DNA of 64,000 nucleotides from NCBI RefSeq assembly GCF_038618305.1, contig NZ_CP152017.1, positions 1,713,501 to 1,777,500 on the forward strand. The letters are read 5' to 3'. The translations under genes and the position numbers were made by a program. The first letter of the stretch is position 1. Every line of letters starts with the position of its first letter. This document shows positions 19,477 to 27,167 of the stretch, in pieces. The DNA comes from Sporosarcina sp. FSL K6-2383. GTDB lineage: Bacteria; Bacillota; Bacilli; Bacillales_A; Planococcaceae. A model generated the notes under the pieces. That model worked only from the letters and a program-made list of their open reading frames with translations. It searched no databases and was not told the DNA's origin.

Positions 19477-19653
19477 GTTGTTTTATAAGTATCTTCTATG
19501 CTTCAGCCTGGAGTTAAGGAGATTTTTTATGATAGTAGTCTTAGATTTTTGGTTGATGGTAATTGACGTAAAGTAATTAATAATATAAAGAAAAGAGAAA
19601 TGATTTGTCCCCCTTTTTATGATATGATTACTTTCAAAAAGGGTGGCGAAAAA

Positions 19654-20406
19654 ATGACAATAGAACTTAATAAATATGAAGATAGAGTGATTGTATTTAT
19701 TGATATTTTAGGCTTTACAGAGCATATAAAACTTACGAAAAATGATCCTGCATATTTTAATAAAATGAAAAGGGTTTTTAATTATTTATATGATTATCAA
19801 AAAGACAATCTAGATGGTGTACTTGCTCAAAAAGAAATCGGTAAAGAAGTTACCGTCTTTTCAGATTCGATAGTTATATCATACCCTACTAAACTTGAGG
19901 GGGCGGTATTTTACTTGTTAATGGATGTTGTTCACTTGCAGTTAGATATGTTAGCAGAAGGTGTGTTATTTAGGGGAGGGTTTACTGTAGGTGAGTTATG
20001 TCATAATGATAGTATTGTTTTTGGACCTGCGATGATTGAGGCGTATGAATTAGAAAGTAAAGTTGCAGTCTACCCAAGAGTTATTGTTAGTGATAAAGTT
20101 TTCAATACGGCTATTCAAAATGGTGTAAATCCCCCCGACCAAGAGCTTGAATATATCTTGAATTTGCTAAATCAAGATTTTGATGAACAGTTTTACGTTG
20201 ACTTTTTGAGCCAATGGCAAGAAATTGATGATAATAGCAAATATTTTGATTCTCTATCTGCCATTAAAGTGGTTATAGAAAATGCGATAATAGCGTATGA
20301 ATCAAAGCCTAATGTTCAAGTAAAGTATCAGTGGTTAAAAAGATACTATAATTCAACGCTCGACAAGATACAAAGTCAATATACAGAAAACTTATATATC
20401 GAATAG
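19654..20406 (+). CDS. Class III nucleotide-cyclase-like protein
   Basis: The 250-residue soluble protein has the core layout of class III nucleotidyl cyclases. VIVFIDILGFTEHI gives Asp17 and VTVFSDSIVISYP gives Asp71, matching the two metal-binding aspartates. RGGFTVGELCHNDSIVFGPA then follows, with AYELES and VYPRVIVSD, a pattern typical of orphan bacterial cyclase-like proteins that include the PycC cyclases of Pycsar phage defence. No membrane, HAMP or sensory domain is attached. ATG 19654 is preferred, with AAAGGGTGG eight bases upstream; the ATG at 19600 lacks a site. No cyclic-nucleotide-binding effector gene is adjacent, so activity and product are unknown. It lies in the 18-22 kb island and has its own terminator at 20439. 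Confidence 0.72.
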   Translation: MTIELNKYEDRVIVFIDILGFTEHIKLTKNDPAYFNKMKRVFNYLYDYQKDNLDGVLAQKEIGKEVTVFSDSIVISYPTKLEGAVFYLLMDVVHLQLDMLAEGVLFRGGFTVGELCHNDSIVFGPAMIEAYELESKVAVYPRVIVSDKVFNTAIQNGVNPPDQELEYILNLLNQDFDEQFYVDFLSQWQEIDDNSKYFDSLSAIKVVIENAIIAYESKPNVQVKYQWLKRYYNSTLDKIQSQYTENLYIE

Positions 20407-20438
20407 AGATTATAAGGACCATTATGTGTCGTACAGGA

Positions 20439-20468
20439 AAGGAAGGATTCCTTCCTTCTTCTTTATTT
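20439..20468 (+). terminator. Terminator of the cyclase-like gene
   Basis: AAGGAAGG and CCTTCCTT arms around a three-base loop are followed by CTTCTTTATTTTT, 33 bases after the stop. Confidence 0.8.
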
Positions 20469-20520
20469 TTAGCGGGTTCTATAAGAAAGTGACGCTTCGT
20501 AAAATAAAAAAAGAAAAGAC

Positions 20521-20573
20521 CATAGTAAAAGCCACAGCCGCCAAAATTGGATCTTTGGTGGCTTTTAACTATG
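20521..20573. other. Long near-perfect hairpin, possible bidirectional terminator
   Basis: CATAGTAAAAGCCAC pairs with GTGGCTTTTAACTATG with one bulge, and an inner CCAAA/TTTGG extends it. Flanking A and T tracts would allow termination on either strand, yet no opposite-strand gene ends here. Confidence 0.7.
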
Positions 20574-20677
20574 GAAAAAGTCTTCTATTCCCTCGTCCCC
20601 AAAAGCATTGGCACTTCGTGTATCTGCGTTTTTGGAGAGCGATGGATGAACTTCCACCATACGATTACCGAAAAGAA

Positions 20678-20712
20678 TGTATAGGGATGCGGCGAAGTCG
20701 CATCCCTATACA
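20678..20712. other. Perfect 14-bp hairpin
   Basis: TGTATAGGGATGCG (20678-20691) is the exact complement of 20699-20712, with loop GCGAAGT and no T-run. The arm TAGGGATGCG also appears in the ribU terminator at 39596-39631. The rest of 20470-21190 contains no gene I can support; an open frame at 20426-20797 is read through these hairpins and is rejected. Confidence 0.75.
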
Positions 20713-21210
20713 TAAAGAGTACGATTATTGTATAGAAGTCATTCAATCCAGAGTGAACCAAAAGCGATTGAATATAAAGCACCTGTTATTCGCCTAAGTT
20801 ATTTTTGGTTAATCAACAGACGTGCATTAAAGAATATTTAAATATTTAGAGACTAAGCATTCTTAATCGAGGATGCTTGATTGTATAGATTCACTTGATT
20901 TACTTTCCTGGTGACTTGTTAAACTTCCTCTTTCTTCATAATCTCTAATGCGGAGCACTGTTAGTAAGGTGATGTGTAGTGTAGTGCTCAGTTACTGCCA
21001 CAATTCGAAGTGCACGACTGGCATCGTTTGTATTTTTTCAAGGACTGGATGGTCTGCTGTTTTGAAGACTTGAGGACGCCTTGGCTTTTGTAAAACTTAT
21101 TTCGTTTGAATAGCATAATCACCCTTCGCTGATACTAAGTATAAGTAATCGTACGTATTGTACGGTTTGTACAACCATGCTAAGATAGGGGGGAGAGAGG
21201 GGTGAAACTT

Positions 21211-21645
21211 ATGCTATTAGCAGAAAAATCGAGTGATGTCCGTCAGGAATGGTCTAAATTCGTTGATGAGGTTATTCATAAGTCTCCTAAGTTTGTCCAA
21301 CGTAATGAACGAGATGTATTTGTGTCTATGAATTTAGAATATATGTCGGTGATAATGGATAGCATTCGCTATTCAGTAGAGGTTGAATATGATGGGGAGT
21401 CAGAAGAGTATATAGCAACAATGAATGATTTTTGGTTTGTTGAAGCGGGCAAGACAGAGGAAATTGCTGTTCAGAAGTTAGCAGATCAGCTGTTGGATTT
21501 TGCTGCAGATTATTACAAGGATTTAAATATGTATCAACCAACGAAGAATTTCAAAAAGCAATTTCCCCTTGTACTCAAAGCCTTGATTACCGATGATGCT
21601 AAAAGGATTATAGACGCTTTCGATGTCAAATACGTCCGATCATAA
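21211..21645 (+). CDS. Probable antitoxin with Phd-like N-terminus and HicB-like core
   Basis: The 144-residue protein begins like Phd/YefM antitoxins (SSDVRQEWSKFVDEVIHKSP, then KFVQRNERDVFVSMNLEYM). It continues with a HicB-like strand-helix pattern (YSVEVEYDGESEEYIATMND, then EEIAVQKLADQLLDFAADYY). ATG 21211 is preferred because AGAGGGGTGA lies six bases before it; the in-frame GTG 21202 is part of that site. The next gene overlaps by 23 bases and encodes a small basic HicA-like protein, so the pair looks like a toxin-antitoxin operon with the antitoxin first. Upstream, TTGTAC direct repeats and CGTACG (21150-21175) may be its autoregulatory operator. Family placement is by eye. Confidence 0.62.
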   Translation: MLLAEKSSDVRQEWSKFVDEVIHKSPKFVQRNERDVFVSMNLEYMSVIMDSIRYSVEVEYDGESEEYIATMNDFWFVEAGKTEEIAVQKLADQLLDFAADYYKDLNMYQPTKNFKKQFPLVLKALITDDAKRIIDAFDVKYVRS

Positions 21646-21841
21646 AAGATTTTGCGAGCGCGATGGTTGGGAGCTATACAAACAAACCGATCATTACTTT
21701 TTTAGAAAGCGTCGTGCAGACGGAACATATAAAGTCACAAAGGTGTCAATGGGACGGGGAGAATACGGCAAGGCTTTTTGGAGAGAGATATTAAAGCGAC
21801 AACTAGAATGTGATCAGGAGTATTTCAATAGCAAGATCTAA
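21623..21841 (+). CDS. Small basic HicA-like putative toxin
   Basis: This 72-residue protein reads HKRFCERDGWELYKQTDHYF then FRKRRADGTYKVTKVSMGRG. The layout resembles HicA-type mRNA interferase-like proteins (dsRNA-binding fold), where DGW is followed by a strand, a His and a basic strand. The C-terminal WREILKRQLECDQEYFN helix resembles a subgroup commonly paired with the antitoxin type upstream. ATG 21623 lies inside the end of the preceding gene (23-base overlap), implying coupled translation. It would cleave or block mRNA if active. A terminator follows at 21844. Toxicity is inferred, not shown. Confidence 0.6.
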   Translation: MSNTSDHKRFCERDGWELYKQTDHYFFRKRRADGTYKVTKVSMGRGEYGKAFWREILKRQLECDQEYFNSKI

Positions 21842-21843
21842 GA

Positions 21844-21877
21844 AGAGGCGGAGCAGTTGACCGTCTCTTTTTGTATG
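21844..21877 (+). terminator. Terminator of the toxin-antitoxin-like pair
   Basis: AGAGGCGG pairs with CCGTCTCT around a nine-base loop, followed by TTTTTG, immediately after the putative toxin stop. Confidence 0.8.
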
Positions 21878-21934
21878 GATTCATTTGACCTTCTTTCCTA
21901 ATTACTAATTACACTTCCGCTTTTTGATAATCAC

Positions 21935-22030
21935 CAGCGAAGGCGCCTTAACGGGGGTAGCCGAAGCCCTAAGACTAGCGGCGAAGCTGCTTGGCTTAGG
22001 GTGGGAGGCATCCCTGGCGCCGGAGCGTAC
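21935..22030. repeat. GC-rich dispersed repeat, right flank of the island
   Basis: It contains CCAGCGAAGGCGCCT, GGGGGTAGCCGAAGCCCTAA, the reverse-complementary CTTAGGGTGGGAGGCATCC and GGCGCCGGAGCG. Internal arms AAGCCCTAAG and CTTAGGG form a stem. It is an inverted, longer relative of 18071-18125. The remainder of 21842-22218 is the spoIIA upstream region. Confidence 0.75.
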
Positions 22031-22115
22031 TCAATGGCATTTTTTATTTTAACATCGACCACATCCATGTCTAAATCCTATCTAACATGTGCATACTTTC
22101 TATAGTTAAGGGCAT

Positions 22116-22122
22116 TGTCGAA
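22116..22122 (+). promoter_or_regulatory. Candidate Spo0A box upstream of spoIIAA
   Basis: TGTCGAA matches the 0A-box consensus TGNCGAA exactly, about 100 bases before spoIIAA, where B. subtilis has Spo0A sites. A weak sigma-H-like -35 (AGGAACC) follows at 22128, but its -10 is not convincing. Confidence 0.45.
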
Positions 22123-22218
22123 AAGCAGGAACCTTTCACTATCTATGACTAGTTTTGTCAGCTAAGAGGTTTCCCTCTCTCCGATGTGGAATAATCCGCA
22201 GTAAGGAGGGGGTTCAGC

Positions 22219-22572
22219 ATGGCTGACATCAAAATACTAGACAATGGCATCTTAATTGTGACACTACGTGGGGAATTGGATAATCATCAGGCCAATCAAA
22301 TCCGAACGCATATTTCCACATCTATTTTTACGGGACAAGTGCGAGCAATCATTTGGGATTTAGAAGGACTTGGCTTTATGGATAGTGCGGGAATCGGGCT
22401 CATCCTTGGTAGGATGCGAGATTTAGTGCCGTCAAATGGGGAGACGCTTATCTTGAATCCTGCATCGACTATGGAAAAGATTTTTAACTTTTCCGGTCTT
22501 GGGTCAACTATCAGGCATTGTACGGTCGATCAAGCGATCGGGGAAATTGGAGGGGTTTTACATGAACAATGA
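22219..22572 (+). CDS. spoIIAA: Anti-anti-sigma factor SpoIIAA
   Basis: SpoIIAA is the STAS-domain protein that, when unphosphorylated, frees sigma-F from SpoIIAB in the forespore. The 117-residue protein shows LRGELDNHQANQIR and the phosphorylation motif GFMDSAGIGLILGR with Ser56, corresponding to Ser58 of B. subtilis. ATG 22219 follows TAAGGAGGGGGTTCAGC. It is first in the operon spoIIAA-spoIIAB-sigF, overlapping spoIIAB by 11 bases. The promoter region contains a 0A box. In this genome dacF is missing upstream, replaced by the accessory island. Confidence 0.97.
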   Translation: MADIKILDNGILIVTLRGELDNHQANQIRTHISTSIFTGQVRAIIWDLEGLGFMDSAGIGLILGRMRDLVPSNGETLILNPASTMEKIFNFSGLGSTIRHCTVDQAIGEIGGVLHEQ

Positions 22573-23008
22573 AATGACGTTATCATTCGTCGCAATTGAA
22601 GAAAATGAAGCTCTGGCAAGGATGGCGATGACCTGTTTCATCACACCCCTTGACCCGACAATCGAAGAGATTTCAGAGTTTAAGACAATTGTTTCAGAAG
22701 CTGTTACGAATGCAATCATTCATGGCTATGAGACGGATGGTACAAGTCTAGTTACACTTCACGCCGTTATTCAAGACAACAAAGTAACAATGACGGTACG
22801 TGATGAAGGGATGGGGATTTTTGACGTAGGGCAGGCGATGGAACCAATGTTTACCACGCGACCTTTTATGGAACGTTCAGGTATGGGATTTACGATTATG
22901 GAAAGCTTTTCTGACAGTCTATCTGTTGAGTCTGTTGTAGGAAGTGGAACTGTTGTCAAGTTCGAAAAAACGTTTTCTCCGGTCACGGAAGTAAGCAGAA
23001 TGAGGTGA
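22562..23008 (+). CDS. spoIIAB: Anti-sigma-F factor and SpoIIAA kinase SpoIIAB
   Basis: SpoIIAB binds sigma-F and phosphorylates SpoIIAA. The 148-residue GHKL-type kinase has the N-box EAVTNAIIHGY with Asn50, G1 box DEGMGI (81-86) and G2 box RSGMGFTIM (105-113). ATG 22562, within the end of spoIIAA and preceded by GGAGGGG, matches the family N-terminus (MKNEM in B. subtilis; MNNEM here). An upstream frame extension to 22499 is not used. sigF begins four bases after the stop. Confidence 0.97.
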   Translation: MNNEMTLSFVAIEENEALARMAMTCFITPLDPTIEEISEFKTIVSEAVTNAIIHGYETDGTSLVTLHAVIQDNKVTMTVRDEGMGIFDVGQAMEPMFTTRPFMERSGMGFTIMESFSDSLSVESVVGSGTVVKFEKTFSPVTEVSRMR

Positions 23009-23011
23009 CCT

Positions 23012-23776
23012 ATGGACGCATCTGTTGAAGTGCAACCCGCTTTGTTGACGCAGGAGAAGATGAGGGAACTGATTCAAATTTCACAAGAAGGCGATAAGGA
23101 AGCAAGAAGGATGATGGTCGAGGGTAATACAAGACTGGTCTGGTCCATTGTTCAACGGTTTGCTTCACGTGGCGCTGACCCGGAAGATTTATTCCAAATT
23201 GGTTGTATAGGGTTGATGAAATCGATTGATAAATTCGACCTTTCTTACGAGGTAAAGTTTTCTACGTATGCTGTGCCGATGATTGTCGGAGAAATCCAAC
23301 GTTTTTTAAGAGATGACGGGATGGTAAAGGTGAGCCGTTCTATTCGTGAGCTAAGTTTTAAAATCCGTCATGCAACAGATGATTATATTAAAAAACACGG
23401 AAAATCACCGTCTATTTCAGAAGTTGCAGCGGTTTTGGAAGTGTCAGTGGATGATATTATTTTGGCATCGGATGCCTTGCGTGACCCCGCCTCCCTTCAT
23501 GAGCAATTGTATGAAAGTGAAGGAGATAGTCTGACACTGATGGACCAGCTACGAGATGACCGGTCCGAAAGGGTATTTGATCATATTCCCCTGCGGGATG
23601 TCGTTTCGAAATTAAATAAACGCGATCAGACCATTATTTATATGCGCTATTATTTGGACTGTACGCAAAGTGATATTGCAGAACGAATTGGCATATCGCA
23701 AGTGCAAGTGTCAAGGCTTGAAAAGAAAATTTTAGCGCAACTCAAATCATGGATGGGTGTTAACGCTGAGGCATAA
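23012..23776 (+). CDS. sigF: RNA polymerase sigma-F factor
   Basis: Sigma-F is the first forespore-specific sigma factor. The 254-residue sigma-70-type protein has region 2 (GNTRLVWSIVQRFASRGADP, DLFQIGCIGLMKSIDKFDLS, KFSTYAVPMIVGEI), region 3 (VSRSIRELSFKIRHA) and region 4 with the helix-turn-helix QSDIAERIGISQVQVSRLEK. ATG 23012 follows TGAGGTGACCT. It is third in the spoIIA operon. spoVAF starts 28 bases after its stop, with no terminator between, so read-through is likely. Confidence 0.97.
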   Translation: MDASVEVQPALLTQEKMRELIQISQEGDKEARRMMVEGNTRLVWSIVQRFASRGADPEDLFQIGCIGLMKSIDKFDLSYEVKFSTYAVPMIVGEIQRFLRDDGMVKVSRSIRELSFKIRHATDDYIKKHGKSPSISEVAAVLEVSVDDIILASDALRDPASLHEQLYESEGDSLTLMDQLRDDRSERVFDHIPLRDVVSKLNKRDQTIIYMRYYLDCTQSDIAERIGISQVQVSRLEKKILAQLKSWMGVNAEA

Positions 23777-23804
23777 TTGAAAAAAGTGAGGACGGATTGA
23801 ATCC

Positions 23805-25250
23805 ATGAAAAAGTTATTTCGGTCGATGAATGAAGGAGAAGAGTGGTTCTCCGCTTGTTTTGGAAGAGACGAGACGTTTGATGCGACGGCTAGGTCTTTG
23901 CATCTTTGGGACATGCCTGCACTGTTACTGTACATTAATGGGCTAGTAGATGGCGCTACAATCACGACTCTACTAACGGAAATGCAAGGGAATACGGAAA
24001 GGCCAGAAATGAAGGGAGATGGAACAGATCAGTTCCTCTCCTTTTTCCCATACCATGCGATATCCAACATCAAGGACAAAGATGAATTATTGACATCGAT
24101 TCTCAGTGGTCAAGCAGCATTTATAACGCCTGAAGGCTATGCGTTTACGATTGATATTAGGTCTTATCCAGGCAGGGAACCAGCAGAACCGGACAATGAA
24201 AAGGTCGTAAGAGGACCAAGAGACGGTTTTACGGAAAATCTTATTCAAAATACAGCGCTTGTTCGGAGGCGTTTACGGACTGAAGATTTACGCTTTGAAA
24301 TGCATAAAGTGACGGTAAACGGCAAGACGGATATCGCCATTACTTATATGAAAGGGGCTGCAAGTGAAAAGCATCTCACCTATATACGAGATAGACTCGA
24401 TGAAATCAAGCATGATGGGCTAACGATGACTGATAAATCACTAGAAGAATTTCTGTTCAAACAGCGTTTTCATCCGATGCCGTTTGTCCGTTTCACGGAG
24501 CGACCCGATATATGTGCGGCGCATTTATTGGAAGGGCACATCGCTATAATCGTTGATACGTCACCTTCTGTTATCCTTGTGCCAGCTCCGATTTTCCATC
24601 ATCTACAACATGCCGAGGAATATCGTCAAGCACCACTTTTAGGGACGTTCGTTCGTCTACTGCGTTTTTGGGGAGCTGCGATGAGCCTTGTTCTATTGCC
24701 ATTTTGGTATTTAGTTTCCACAAAACAAGAATATTTACCGGCTTTTCTTAGTTATATAGGACCAAAGGATATAGGAGAAATTCCGTTGGTTTTACAGTTG
24801 ATTGGCGCAGATATTGGCATTGAAGTACTTCGAATGGCGGCCATTCATACACCGACGCCGATGTCGACAGCAATGGGGCTTGTCGCCGCTATCGTCATTG
24901 GACAAGTGGCCATTGACGTCGGTTTATTCACCCCGGAGGTGGTACTGTACGTGGCAGTTAGTGCTATTTTCACATTTGCCATTCCTTCTTATGAATTAAG
25001 TATTACGATTAAGATTTTCAGAATTTGCATATTGCTGTCAACAGCAATACTTGGAGCGCCAGGATTTTTCTTATCGATAGCTGTTCTTTTTTACTATCTA
25101 TGTTCATTGAAACCGATGGGTGTCCCTTATTTATGGCCTGCGGTTCCGTTTTTTCCACATGCAATGCTTCGTGTTTTAATCAGATTTCCGATGACTGCGG
25201 ATGAACCCCGACCGTTTATTACCGACTCGCCGGACAGGGATCGTGTCTGA
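23805..25250 (+). CDS. spoVAF: Spore membrane protein SpoVAF (GerA-type A subunit family)
   Basis: The 481-residue protein has a soluble N-terminal half of the GerA/SpoVAF type (VRGPRDGFTENLIQNTALVR, then RRLRTEDLRFE) and a polytopic membrane half with FVRLLRFWGAAMSLVLLPFW, GADIGIEVLRMAAIHTPTP and three further helices. SpoVAF works with FigP/SpoVAEa in signal amplification during spore germination. In B. subtilis it ends the heptacistronic spoVA operon before lysA; here it directly follows sigF, and spoVAA-AE are absent from the interval. ATG 23805 has only a weak upstream site. Expression would normally be forespore-specific (sigma-G). Confidence 0.93.
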   Translation: MKKLFRSMNEGEEWFSACFGRDETFDATARSLHLWDMPALLLYINGLVDGATITTLLTEMQGNTERPEMKGDGTDQFLSFFPYHAISNIKDKDELLTSILSGQAAFITPEGYAFTIDIRSYPGREPAEPDNEKVVRGPRDGFTENLIQNTALVRRRLRTEDLRFEMHKVTVNGKTDIAITYMKGAASEKHLTYIRDRLDEIKHDGLTMTDKSLEEFLFKQRFHPMPFVRFTERPDICAAHLLEGHIAIIVDTSPSVILVPAPIFHHLQHAEEYRQAPLLGTFVRLLRFWGAAMSLVLLPFWYLVSTKQEYLPAFLSYIGPKDIGEIPLVLQLIGADIGIEVLRMAAIHTPTPMSTAMGLVAAIVIGQVAIDVGLFTPEVVLYVAVSAIFTFAIPSYELSITIKIFRICILLSTAILGAPGFFLSIAVLFYYLCSLKPMGVPYLWPAVPFFPHAMLRVLIRFPMTADEPRPFITDSPDRDRV

Positions 25251-25319
25251 TAGGTGATTGCCACTACCCACTCTGTTATGATAAAGTTTTAGTTATATGA
25301 TTTGGGAGGGGAAGGCAAC

Positions 25320-26648
25320 ATGCATTTGTACGGAACACAATCAGTCAATCAGCAAGACCATCTAACAATTGGTGGCGTCGATACAATTGATCTTGCACAT
25401 ACGTATGGTACACCACTCGTCGTCTATGATACCGCTCTGTTCCGTGAACGAGCGCTGGCCTTCAAAGAAACTTTTAAAAATGTAGGCATCCGTGCACAGG
25501 TTGCCTATGCGAGTAAAGCATTCTCGTCGATTGCTATATACGAAGTGGCTAAGCAAGAAGGGCTTTCACTTGACGTTGTTTCTGGAGGAGAGCTGTTTAC
25601 GGCTATCGCAGCAGACTTTCCGCGGGAGAAAATTCATTTCCACGGTAATAATAAAAGCTATACGGAATTACAATATGCTTTCGATGAAAAAATAGGCTGC
25701 ATCGTCATTGATAATTTTTCTGAAATTGCGTTGGTGAAAGAAATCGCGGAATCGCGCAGAGAACACATGAATGTACTCATTCGGGTAACGCCAGGTGTTG
25801 AAGCACACACGCATGATTATATTACGACGGGGCAGGAAGATTCGAAGTTTGGCTTTGATTTGAAAAATGGTCAGGCGGATGAGGCATTCCTTCATTTGCA
25901 TGATCATCCCTATATTCAATTACTTGGTATGCATTGCCATATTGGTTCTCAAATATTTGAAACGGACGCTTTCCGTTTTGCGGCAGAAGTATTGATGGAC
26001 AAGATGATTGCTTGGCGAGATGAGCATAACTTCATCTGTACTGTACTGAATTTGGGCGGAGGGTTTGGTATCCGTTATACGGAAGAAGACACGCCACTTG
26101 TGCCTTCTGCTTACATCGAGGAAATGGCGACAATTGTCCTATCGATGACGCGCAGTCATAGCTATCCTGTGCCAGAAATTTGGATTGAGCCAGGTAGATC
26201 ATTGGTTGGAGATGCGGGTACATCACTTTACACGGCTGGTAGTACAAAAGAAGTGCCGGGTATCCGGACGTACATAGCGGTGGATGGTGGTATGTCAGAT
26301 AATATCCGACCGGCATTGTATGGTGCGAAGTATACGGCTGCTTCAGCGAATCGAATGAGTATTGCGCATGACAAAAAAGTAACAATCGCAGGGAAATGCT
26401 GCGAATCAGGGGATAAACTCATTGAAGAAGCTTATCTTGCCGATCCGTCTGAAGGGGATGTCATCGCTATTTTTTGTACGGGTGCATACGGCTATTCGAT
26501 GGCGAGTAATTATAATCGACTGCCAAAGCCCGCCATTGTCTTCTGTGAAAACGGAGAACATCAGCTAGTTGTCCGGAGAGAGACCTATGAAGATGTCGTA
26601 AGATTAGACATCCCACTACAAATGGTTAGACGGGAGGAAAAGATTTGA
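25320..26648 (+). CDS. lysA: Diaminopimelate decarboxylase
   Basis: LysA makes L-lysine from meso-diaminopimelate, using PLP. The 442-residue group IV decarboxylase has Lys66 in YASKAF (Schiff-base lysine), the PLP phosphate-binding GGGFGIRY, the EPGRSLVGDAG loop and the substrate Cys in AGKCCESGD. The start ATG 25320 lies after TTGGGAGGGGAAGGCAAC; an earlier in-frame TTG at 25302 lies upstream of that site. Position after spoVAF is the same as in B. subtilis. A 34-codon membrane peptide gene overlaps its stop. Confidence 0.97.
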   Translation: MHLYGTQSVNQQDHLTIGGVDTIDLAHTYGTPLVVYDTALFRERALAFKETFKNVGIRAQVAYASKAFSSIAIYEVAKQEGLSLDVVSGGELFTAIAADFPREKIHFHGNNKSYTELQYAFDEKIGCIVIDNFSEIALVKEIAESRREHMNVLIRVTPGVEAHTHDYITTGQEDSKFGFDLKNGQADEAFLHLHDHPYIQLLGMHCHIGSQIFETDAFRFAAEVLMDKMIAWRDEHNFICTVLNLGGGFGIRYTEEDTPLVPSAYIEEMATIVLSMTRSHSYPVPEIWIEPGRSLVGDAGTSLYTAGSTKEVPGIRTYIAVDGGMSDNIRPALYGAKYTAASANRMSIAHDKKVTIAGKCCESGDKLIEEAYLADPSEGDVIAIFCTGAYGYSMASNYNRLPKPAIVFCENGEHQLVVRRETYEDVVRLDIPLQMVRREEKI

Positions 26649-26749
26649 AAAGACGTAACATCCTCCTTCTCGCAATTATTGTAGTTGCGGCAATTACATG
26701 GGGAGCTGTATACTGGTACTTTGTCATGCCGATTATCGACCCTCGTTAA
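26645..26749 (+). CDS. 34-residue single-pass membrane microprotein
   Basis: TTG 26645 overlaps the lysA stop and has GGGAGGAAAAGA ahead of it. The product (MKRRNILLLAIIVVAAITWG then AVYWYFVMPIIDPR) has a basic N-terminus, one strong transmembrane helix and a short polar end; no cysteine for lipid attachment is present. The site and spacing are good and the TAA lies at 26747, so expression as a translationally coupled downstream gene of lysA is plausible. I do not recognise a family. It is too short for most gene callers. Confidence 0.6.
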   Translation: MKRRNILLLAIIVVAAITWGAVYWYFVMPIIDPR

Positions 26750-26804
26750 CGGATCATAAATGGACGAGTGATAAAGGATTCTCAGAAAAGAAGGGATTCA
26801 ATTG

Positions 26805-27167
26805 ATGCTTTTGCGTTATAAGAAAACGTATGAAAAAATTGCGATGGGGCTACTATCTTATATGCCCGGCGATAAAACTGCGAAGAAGTTACAGGAAACG
26901 ATTCACCAATACGAAACAAACGATAGTTGGCAACTCTATTTATTTAAAAAAGAGGATGATATTATCGGTCTGATTGGCGTGGAATTAGCCGATGAAGACT
27001 ACACGTTATACCATATTTCAGTCAACCCATCCTTTCGGGGAGAAGGGGTTGGAAAGGAAATGGTAGCGAAAGTGCAGGCGCTTTTCCCGGACAAAGAATG
27101 TAAAAGTACGGAAGAAACCGATTTGTTCATAAAGAAGTGTCAAGTAAAAGGAGAAGGAGCAGATTAA
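26805..27167 (+). CDS. ribT: GNAT-family acetyltransferase RibT-like
   Basis: The 120-residue protein matches RibT of the B. subtilis riboflavin operon from its first residues (MLLRYKKTYEKIAMGLLSYM) through the acetyl-CoA loop ISVNPSFRGEGVGKEMVAKV and the short C-terminus. RibT is a GNAT fold of unclear substrate. Here ribDEAH do not accompany it; riboflavin uptake (ribU) lies 11 kb downstream. ATG 26805 is preferred to the immediately preceding TTG. It is convergent with ypuF; the two stop codons overlap by four bases inside a hairpin. Confidence 0.88.
   Translation: MLLRYKKTYEKIAMGLLSYMPGDKTAKKLQETIHQYETNDSWQLYLFKKEDDIIGLIGVELADEDYTLYHISVNPSFRGEGVGKEMVAKVQALFPDKECKSTEETDLFIKKCQVKGEGAD

Noticed and set aside
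20426..20797. 123-codon plus-strand frame after the cyclase-like gene
   Set aside because: It passes through three strong hairpins including the likely terminator, has no ribosome-binding site and the product has no domain-like pattern.
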